Of a DNA stretch of 64,000 nucleotides, positions 43,944 through 50,900 are shown piece by piece. The stretch lies in NCBI RefSeq assembly GCF_011927835.1, contig NZ_JAATJH010000002.1, positions 947,915 through 1,011,914 of the forward strand. The letters are read 5' to 3'. Below the pieces are notes generated by a model that had not been told where the DNA came from, did not search any database, and was given only the letters and a program-made list of their open reading frames with translations. The stretch is from Neolewinella antarctica (GTDB lineage: Bacteria; Bacteroidota; Bacteroidia; Chitinophagales; Saprospiraceae). The position numbers were made by a program, and so were the translations under genes. Each line of letters opens with the position of its first letter. Positions within the stretch are counted from its first letter, which is position 1.

Positions 43944-45853
43944 TGCACGTACCCAGCACCACTCAGGACCTCGGCACCCTCACCGGCCCCCTCCTGATTT
44001 TCGGCGGCGCTTACTCCAATTTTCAGGCCCTCGTGGCCCTGAAGGCCGAAGCCGATCGTCTGGGTATCCCACCCCAAAATATTATTTGCACCGGTGACAC
44101 CCCCGGCTACTGCGCCGACCCCGAAGCCACGCTCGACCTCGTCGAAGCCTGGGGCATCCACGCCATCGCCGGCAACGTAGAAACGAACCTCGTCAACGGT
44201 ACGGACGACTGCGGTTGCGGCTTCGGCGACGGCTCGCGCTGCGACATGTTTGCTAAGTTATGGTATACCTACGCCGCCAAAAATGTAAGCCCGCGCAACA
44301 TTCAATACATGGCTGCGCTGCCGGATTTTTTAAGGTTTACTTATGCGGGTAAGCAGGTGGTTGTGCTGCACGGTTCGCCGCGCAATCAATCGGAGTTTGT
44401 CTGGGCCAGTACGGACGCGGAATTGAAACGGCAGTTTTGCGCGGACGTGGATGCGGAGGTTTTGGTGGGGGGGCATTGTGGGTTGCCTTTTTTGGAGGAG
44501 TTGGGTTTGCCTGCTTCGATAGCCCTCTCCCCCGGCCCCTCTCCGGGGGAGAGGGGAGAAACCTCATCAGTTGTCGAAATAGGTCAGCGAACTGATGTTT
44601 ATTGGGAGTTGCCGAAGGATCAGGCGCGTACGGTGCTTGGTTATGCTAAGGAAATGCGAAAGAATTCTACAAAAGCAGAAGCACTACTTTGGAATGAGTT
44701 GAGAGCAAAGAAGACCGGACACAAAATTGTTAGGCAAAAGCCAATGGGTGGTGCCATCCCCGATTTTGTCTGTTTGCAGAAGCGGGTTATCATCGAGGTT
44801 GACGGGGGCTATCATCAGGAGCCTGAAGTGATCTGGTCAGATGAAGTTCGCACTGGTAAGTTTGCTGACGTTGGTTATGAAGTACTGAGATTTGCTAACG
44901 AAGAGATTATCCGTTCGCCAGCATTGGTCGCTAAAACGATTAAGGGTATTCTTGACGAGGCTACCCCACGGCCATATCCATTTCCTTCTGAAAACTACCG
45001 CCCTACCAATCAATTCACTGGATCTAGTCCACCACCCCTACCCAGTCGAATCATTCCCCCCCTCGACGTCACTTCCTCCCTCTCCCCCGGAGAGGGCCCA
45101 GGGGAAAGGGCTACCCAACAGAATTCCCTAATCTACCTAAATCCAGGAGTGATCGGCATGCCAGCCAACGACGCCACCCCAAGAACCTGGTACACCCTCC
45201 TCGACGACAAAAACAACCTAAAAATAACCTTCCACCCCCTAACCTACGACCACCGAGCCGCCAAAGCCCGTATGTTGGACGACCGCCGCCTCCCCGTCTC
45301 CTACGCCGCCACCCTCACCACCGGTATTTGGGACAACACCGAGATCATGCCCGCCGCAGAAGCCAACCGAGAGGGAATACCGATTGTGGCCTCAGACTTG
45401 AATTTGACGGTGACTGATTCGCAATCACCAGCTAACCCGGCACCCGCGACAGCGCCCACTACCGTGAATAATGGCGCGACTAAAAAACAGCAAACCCCCA
45501 TGAAAGAACTCAAAGAAACCAACAAATACACCGACCCCAAAGACCTGAAGTCTTTCGGTAAAATCGTCGAGTGGCAGGAAGACATGGGCAACAAATTCTT
45601 CGACTGGTACTCCGGCGTAACCGAAGGCGACACCGCCCTCACCGAGCGCGAAAAAGCCCTCATCGCCCTCGCCGTCAGCCACGCCATCCAGTGTTCCTAC
45701 TGCATCGACGCCTACACCACCAACTCCCTCCAGGCCGGTGCCGACGAGGAACAAATGATGGAAGCCGTCCACGTAGCCGCCGCGGTCAAGGCCGGCACCA
45801 CCCTCATTTACGCTCGCCAGATGCAACGGCAGGTAGAAAAAGTACTGATGTAA
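43943..45853 (+). CDS. fusion: phosphoesterase, DUF559 insert, peroxidase-like
   Basis: One open frame of 636 residues. Residues 1-193: metallophosphoesterase of the kind found beside arsS (LLIFGGAYSNFQAL, CTGDTPGYCADP, AGNVETNL, VVLHGSPRNQSEFV, LVGGHCGLPFLEE). About 195-392: an insert bounded by palindromes, with a DUF559-type endonuclease core at 238-339 (AEALLWNEL, IPDFVCLQKRVIIEVDGGYH with Asp274, Glu285, Asp287, His291). About 393-475: the rest of the phosphoesterase (LIYLNPGVIGMPANDATPRT, ETGIWDN-like TTGIWDNTEI). About 476-518: linker with a GC-rich motif copy. 520-636: AhpD/CMD-type peroxidase-like domain of arsenosugar clusters (QCSYCIDAYT) that could also start at its own ATG, 45500. 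The insert is much AT-richer than its surroundings. Confidence 0.85.
   Translation: MHVPSTTQDLGTLTGPLLIFGGAYSNFQALVALKAEADRLGIPPQNIICTGDTPGYCADPEATLDLVEAWGIHAIAGNVETNLVNGTDDCGCGFGDGSRCDMFAKLWYTYAAKNVSPRNIQYMAALPDFLRFTYAGKQVVVLHGSPRNQSEFVWASTDAELKRQFCADVDAEVLVGGHCGLPFLEELGLPASIALSPGPSPGERGETSSVVEIGQRTDVYWELPKDQARTVLGYAKEMRKNSTKAEALLWNELRAKKTGHKIVRQKPMGGAIPDFVCLQKRVIIEVDGGYHQEPEVIWSDEVRTGKFADVGYEVLRFANEEIIRSPALVAKTIKGILDEATPRPYPFPSENYRPTNQFTGSSPPPLPSRIIPPLDVTSSLSPGEGPGERATQQNSLIYLNPGVIGMPANDATPRTWYTLLDDKNNLKITFHPLTYDHRAAKARMLDDRRLPVSYAATLTTGIWDNTEIMPAAEANREGIPIVASDLNLTVTDSQSPANPAPATAPTTVNNGATKKQQTPMKELKETNKYTDPKDLKSFGKIVEWQEDMGNKFFDWYSGVTEGDTALTEREKALIALAVSHAIQCSYCIDAYTTNSLQAGADEEQMMEAVHVAAAVKAGTTLIYARQMQRQVEKVLM
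44523..45110 (+). mobile_element. palindrome-bounded DUF559 insertion
   Basis: Left boundary: a perfect 13-base stem CCCTCTCCCCCGG (44523-44535) and CCGGGGGAGAGGG (44543-44555). Right boundary: 45078-45110, starting with the same 13 bases and folding as CCCTCT/AGAGGG. Between them lies the DUF559-type reading frame. By count, GC is 21/60 at 44641-44700, 30/60 at 44701-44760 and 26/60 at 44881-44940, against 43/60 at 44101-44160 in the host gene. All boundaries are in frame with the host. Exact end points and any target duplication could not be fixed. Confidence 0.7.
45437..45459 (-). repeat. GC-rich motif in fusion linker
   Basis: GCACCCGCGACAGCGC, one mismatch from the core. It encodes APATAPT in the linker joining the phosphoesterase to the peroxidase-like domain, where a stop codon would be expected. 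Confidence 0.7.
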
Positions 45854-45867
45854 TTTAAAATGTGTGA

Positions 45868-45956
45868 TTGAATATTGAGTATTTGAAATTTGCGACCATT
45901 GTAGTCACCCTGAAAATTTTAAATGTCAAATTCTAAATCAAAAATGTTCAATACCC
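45868..45956. repeat. AT-rich opposed heptamer array before arsS
   Basis: Left arm TTGAATA, TTGAGTA, TTTGAAA, TTTGCGA (45868-45895); right arm AATTTTA, AATGTCA, AATTCTA, AATCAAA, AATGTTC, AATACCC (45915-45956). The right arm runs in 7-base phase right up to the arsS ATG at 45957. Together they could fold over the translation start. Confidence 0.75.
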
Positions 45957-47030
45957 ATGGCCATCAAGCAAAAAACAAAATCCCTCTCCGCCACCGGCTC
46001 CGCCCTCTCCAGCAGCTTCGTGCAACTCAACGTGCTGAACGGAAAAGACATTAGCGACGCGAAATTCCCCGTCTTTGCCGGCAAGCTAGCCGCCCTCGGC
46101 CACGCACCCTTCAAGCCGACAGAGATCGAGATTTTCCAACTCAACATCGGCAAACTCTGCAACCAGACTTGCGCCCACTGCCACGTCGACGCGGGGCCGG
46201 ATAAGCGGATCGAGAATATGGACCGCAAAACGCTCGAACAGTGCCTGGACATGATCCGTGCCATCCCGACCGTCACGACCGTCGACATCACCGGCGGCGC
46301 GCCCGAGATGAATCCGCACTTTCGCTGGTTCGTAGAGGAATGTACGAAGTTGGGTAAGGAGGTGATCGACCGGTGTAACCTGACGATCATCATGGCCAAC
46401 CCGAAATACCGTGATCTGCCGGAGTTTCTGGCCAAGCACAAGGTTCACGTCGTTTCTAGCCTACCGTATTTTTCCAAGGCCCGCACCGACGGCCAGCGCG
46501 GCGACGGCGTCTTCGAAGACTCCATCAAAGCACTCCAGCTGCTCAACGAAATCGGCTACGGAAAAGAAGGCAGTGACCTGAAACTAGACCTGGTGTTCAA
46601 CCCATCCGGCGCTTACCTCCCTGGCAACCAGGAAACGCTGCAGGCGGAGTTCAAACGCCAACTCTCCCGAAAATTTGGCATCGTTTTTAACGAACTCTTC
46701 GCCATCACTAACCTCCCCGTCAGCCGCTTCCTGGACTACCTCCTCGAAACCGGTAACTACGAGGAATACATGCAGAAGCTAGTCGACGCGTACAACCCCA
46801 GTACGGTAGAAAGCCTCATGTGCCGCAACACCATTTCCGTCAGCTGGGAGGGCTACCTCTACGACTGCGACTTTAACCAGATGCTGGAACTGAAGGTCGC
46901 CGCCAAGGGCCAGCACATCACGGATTTTGACGTAGCGGAACTACAGAATCGAAACATCGTGATGAATCAGCATTGCTACGGGTGCACGGCGGGCGCGGGG
47001 AGTTCCTGTACGGGAGCGGTTGCGGAGTGA
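45957..47030 (+). CDS. arsS: arsenosugar radical SAM enzyme ArsS
   Basis: A 357-residue radical SAM protein of the ArsS family, thought to transfer the 5'-deoxyadenosyl group to methylated arsenic in arsenosugar synthesis. The cluster cysteines are Cys68, Cys72 and Cys75 in LNIGKLCNQTCAHCHVDAGP. The N-terminal FVQLNVLNGKDISDAKFPVF is typical, as is the Cys-rich C-terminal part (LMCRNTISVSWEGYLYDCDF and HCYGCTAGAGSSC) that probably holds auxiliary ligands. The upstream peroxidase-like domain and phosphoesterase are usual partners. No arsM methyltransferase is in the window. Confidence 0.92.
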   Translation: MAIKQKTKSLSATGSALSSSFVQLNVLNGKDISDAKFPVFAGKLAALGHAPFKPTEIEIFQLNIGKLCNQTCAHCHVDAGPDKRIENMDRKTLEQCLDMIRAIPTVTTVDITGGAPEMNPHFRWFVEECTKLGKEVIDRCNLTIIMANPKYRDLPEFLAKHKVHVVSSLPYFSKARTDGQRGDGVFEDSIKALQLLNEIGYGKEGSDLKLDLVFNPSGAYLPGNQETLQAEFKRQLSRKFGIVFNELFAITNLPVSRFLDYLLETGNYEEYMQKLVDAYNPSTVESLMCRNTISVSWEGYLYDCDFNQMLELKVAAKGQHITDFDVAELQNRNIVMNQHCYGCTAGAGSSCTGAVAE

Positions 47031-47036
47031 AGGAAA

Positions 47037-47141
47037 GTCTTTGGTATAGGGTCTAGAGTCTGCGGTCTATAGACTCCAGACCAAAGACCAAAGACCAAAG
47101 ACCAGAGACCAAAGACCAAAGACTTTAGACCCCAGACTCAA
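47037..47141. repeat. opposed heptamer array, GACCAAA type
   Basis: Left arm GTCTTTG, GTATAGG, GTCTAGA, GTCTGCG, GTCTATA; right arm of ten GACCAAA-like words. It lies between convergent arsS and hemJ and supplies the stop codon and last residues (ESGV) of hemJ. Confidence 0.8.
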
Positions 47142-47727
47142 CCTCCCGCCGCTTCCCATAAGCCACCGCGCCCCGCCAAACCAAAAAACTAAAACCTGCC
47201 ACTCCAATCCCCAGGTACAGATAGTTCAATTCGCCCGCTTTACCCAGCGTAGCGATGAACGGAATGGCCACCAGGAAGAACGTTGGCACTTCGTTCCAGA
47301 GACGTAGTTGCCACGCGCTCCACGGCCGTTCGCCGCTCCGCATCGGGAGCATAATCTTCGCCTTCGTGTAGAGTTGGTAGGCAACCATACCCGCGATAAA
47401 GACTAGTTTGACGGCTAGCCAACCCGGCGTCCCCGCCTGAAAATAACCGGGGTTCAGGACGACCATGACGGAGCCCGCCACCAGCGTGATGAACATGGCC
47501 TGCCTGACGATGATGCGGTAGACGCGGTCGGCGGTCGCGGAGTACTCTTCGTGCAGCACTTCGCGCTTGATCCGATTACGGATAGCCTCCGGCGTGTTGC
47601 CTACGAGGGGCGCAATCTTGTCCGTTTCCGCGTGGTTAACCAGCACGCGACCGAGGTAAAACAGCCCGGCGAACCAGCTGACGAAACCGATGACGTGGAG
47701 GGCCTTGGCGATGAGAATGGCGTTCAT
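47125..47727 (-). CDS. hemJ: protoporphyrinogen oxidase HemJ
   Basis: A 200-residue membrane protein with four to five helices, oxidising protoporphyrinogen IX in heme synthesis. Recognised from the N-terminal KALHVIGFVSWFAGLFYLGR, with the conserved His at residue 11, then GWLAVKLVFIAGMVAYQLYT with the conserved Lys, and RLWNEVPTFFLV near the C-terminus. Start at 47727 chosen from the family N-terminus. The C-terminal few codons lie in the repeat array. A 12-base inverted repeat straddles its 5' region. Confidence 0.9.
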   Translation of the reverse strand: MNAILIAKALHVIGFVSWFAGLFYLGRVLVNHAETDKIAPLVGNTPEAIRNRIKREVLHEEYSATADRVYRIIVRQAMFITLVAGSVMVVLNPGYFQAGTPGWLAVKLVFIAGMVAYQLYTKAKIMLPMRSGERPWSAWQLRLWNEVPTFFLVAIPFIATLGKAGELNYLYLGIGVAGFSFLVWRGAVAYGKRREVESGV

Positions 47728-47728
47728 G

Positions 47729-47818
47729 GGGCGCAAGTTAGGGGCTGTGTCCACCCGCGGACCGTCACACGGTCGTTTTGAGCTGCCTTATGGCCAAATA
47801 CTGACGTAACTTGCGCCC
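47729..47818. promoter_or_regulatory. long-spaced inverted repeat upstream of hemJ
   Basis: GGGCGCAAGTTA (47729-47740, next to the hemJ start codon) and its exact complement TAACTTGCGCCC (47807-47818), 66 bases apart. A smaller GACCGT/ACGGTC hairpin lies between. It may be a looping operator or a leader structure. Confidence 0.45.
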
Positions 47819-47931
47819 GGAAACATATAAGGTCTCGCATCAGTTATACCGCCGTCCCCGTCAACTGACTTTCCCGGGGCCTTCCTCCACGTTTCCACGT
47901 TTTGCTTTTACGGACTCATCATTGACCACAA

Positions 47932-50900
47932 GTGACCAATAACCAACCAACCACCGAGCAGCCGCCCGCGCCGAAAAAGAGCCTTTTTCGCCGGATTCTC
48001 AAGGTATTCTTGTGGATATTCGGCATCATCCTGGGCCTCGTCTTGCTGGTCTTTTTGCTCCTCCAGGTGCCCGCCGTGCAGCAGCGCGTTGCGCGCGAAG
48101 TGGAGAAAATTGCTTCTAGCAGCCTGGGCACGGACGTTGGCATCGGCGCGCTCGACGTCGATTTCCCGTCCCGCATCGAAATCGACAACTTCTACCTCAA
48201 CAACCCCGCCGGCGACTCGATCGCGCGCGTCGGGCACCTGGGCGTTGGCATCAATATGCTGGCATTGTTTAAGAAGAAGATTCAGCTGACGGATATCGTG
48301 CTGCGTGATGTTTACGCCAACGTGATCACCACTGATTCTACGAGCAACATCCAGTTTCTACTCGACATGGGTGCGCAGGATAGCTCGGCCGTCGTGATGG
48401 CGAGTGATACGGCGCTGACGGAAGATACTTCGGGCGGGGGATTCGAAGTCGCGGCCGCGGGTGCAGAGTTGATTCTGGAAAGAGCGGATATTTATTACCA
48501 AGACGATCCGGCGGGCATCCTCGCGGACATCGATGCCCGTAGACTAGCCGGTAAAGTGAACGACGTTGATCTGGAAGGACAAGTGTACGATATTAACTAC
48601 CTGGAACTCGAAGGCGCGAACGCGCTCGTCGGCATCGGCCCCAGTTCCACTCCGGTGGATACGACCGTGACGACGGCCGCCGCGATGCAGCTCAAGGCGG
48701 GCCGCGTCACCATCGAAAAATCCAACTTCGACCTACGGATGGAAGGGCAGAACATCACGACCCAGTTACCCTACGTCAACCTCGAAGGAGCCGATCTGGT
48801 GCTGGGCGAAGAGTTGCGCTTCAACGGTGAAGTCTTTCAAGTTAAAGATTTAGGCTTCACGCTCGACGCCGATGCCCCCGCCCTCGAGGGTCCGGGCATG
48901 GACTATAATCACCTGGCGCTCACCGACGTCCAGGCCGAAGCCACCGACGTGGCGTACATCGTAGATTCCCTGCACCTGCGGCTGCGCCAACTATCCGGCA
49001 AAGAGAAAAGCGGTTTGGTGCTGGAGAAAACGGAAGGTACCGTGGTGTACGACCCGAATTTTCTGAGCCTGCAAGATTTCGTGTTACGAACTAGCAATAC
49101 GGAAATCCGTAGCGACAATACGGAGATCAACTACGACTTCGCCGGTGGAGACCTCGAAGATATGATCGCCCGCCTCCAGCTCGAAGGCTACGTGGGCCTG
49201 CGCGACGTAGCCTACCTCGCACCCGACATGCTGCAAACGTCCGTCATCGCCCGCAACCTGAACCAGAAAGTACAGTTTTCCGCCCGCGCGAACGGAACGA
49301 TGGCGGCCATGGATCTTAGCCGCATTAAGCTGGACGGCCCCGGCATTAAAATTCGCGCCACCGGCCGGGTGGAAAACGCGCTCGACCCGAAAAGAATCGC
49401 CGGCCGACTTAATCTGGCGGAGTTCAGTATCGTCCCCGGTCCACTTCTACCCCTAGTGCCCGCCGGCATGTTACCACCCGACATCGACTGGCCCCAAAAG
49501 ATCGTCGCCGAAGGCCGCGCCGATTACCGCAATGACCGCCTCCAGCTCAATCTCTACGCCCTAGAAACCAGGACGTTTGGCAACGGACTCGAGAGCCGCG
49601 TAAAAACAAACGGCGTAATCGAGGGCGTCCAGTCCTTCCCCCGCACCCGGCTCGACGTTTCCCTCGACACGCTGCTGGCTACTAAAGCGACCATCCTTGC
49701 CTACGTACCGCCCGGTTCCATTCCTGAAGACTACAAACTACCTGACTTCATCCGGGGCAGCGGCACCGTTTCCGGGCCAATGAATGACCTGATTGTGAAC
49801 ATCCGCCTCGGACTACCCAACGACAGTACGTACGCCAGCATCAACGGTAACATTGAAAATGCGCTCGATCCGGACAACTTGAACATCGACCTCAACGTGT
49901 CGGATTTAGCCATCCACATTGCCGACATCGAAGCTATTCTACCCGATTCTACCCTGCCGGCAAACATCAACATTCCCGATTTGCGCATCCGCCAAGCAAA
50001 AATTTCCGGCAGCCCCACTAACCTTACGTTCGACATCCCGATGGAGACGGATAATGGCAATTGGAAGATTGCCGGTCGGTACAACCCGCAGGATTTGGAC
50101 GTAAGCGTGGACGTGACCGGCGTTCGCGTCGCCAAGCTGTTCACGGGCGCAATTGGTGATACTCTGGCTACGCTGGATCTCGGTCCCCTCAGCATCTCCG
50201 CAAAAGCGACGGGGCAACTGGAGCCGGCTATGGACCTCAACGTAACCGCGAGTATCGGGGAGACGGACGGTGTACAGTACCTGGACCTCTTAGCTACCGT
50301 ACGGCAGGACTTTTACGAAGCGGATTTTAACATCACCCACCCTTCCGCCCTCGCGTTGGGGCAAGCGGTTTACGCCATTGGAGAGGACAGCATAGCCCGC
50401 GTGAAGGCGCTGGTGGACGTCAATCGACTAGACTTGGAGTACTGGGAAATTACCCAGGTGCCGATGTTGGTTGAAGGCCGCCTGGAAGCAGACGTGCAGG
50501 GACTCGATCCTTATAATATGGTCGCACTGGCGCGTTTGGATTCCGTCCGTTTACGGGGTGCCGAAGGTAGCAGCTACGTTGATAGCTTGGTAATAGACGC
50601 AAGTCTGGTGGACATGAATAACGAGGTCTACATCAAGTCTGACGTGCTGGACGCCGAGCTGCTCGGTCGCTTCGATCCTTTGAAGACGCCAGAAAAGATG
50701 GTCAATTTTATTATGGCTTACTGGGACGAAGATCTACGCCAGCCCGACCCGGTAGAAAATGGGGAGGAACTCGATTTTGCCATGCAGCTCAAGCGCCCCC
50801 AACCGCTCACGGGCGGTCTGATTACCGGTTTAACGAAATTATCCCAGTTCAGCGCCTCGTTTTTGTACCGAGACGGTACGCCTCAGTTACTGTTTAACTT

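Noticed and set aside
44523-45110. Intein within the phosphoesterase
   Set aside because: No Cys/Ser at the upstream junction, no block B or HN/C-extein motif at the end; the nuclease is DUF559, not LAGLIDADG or HNH.
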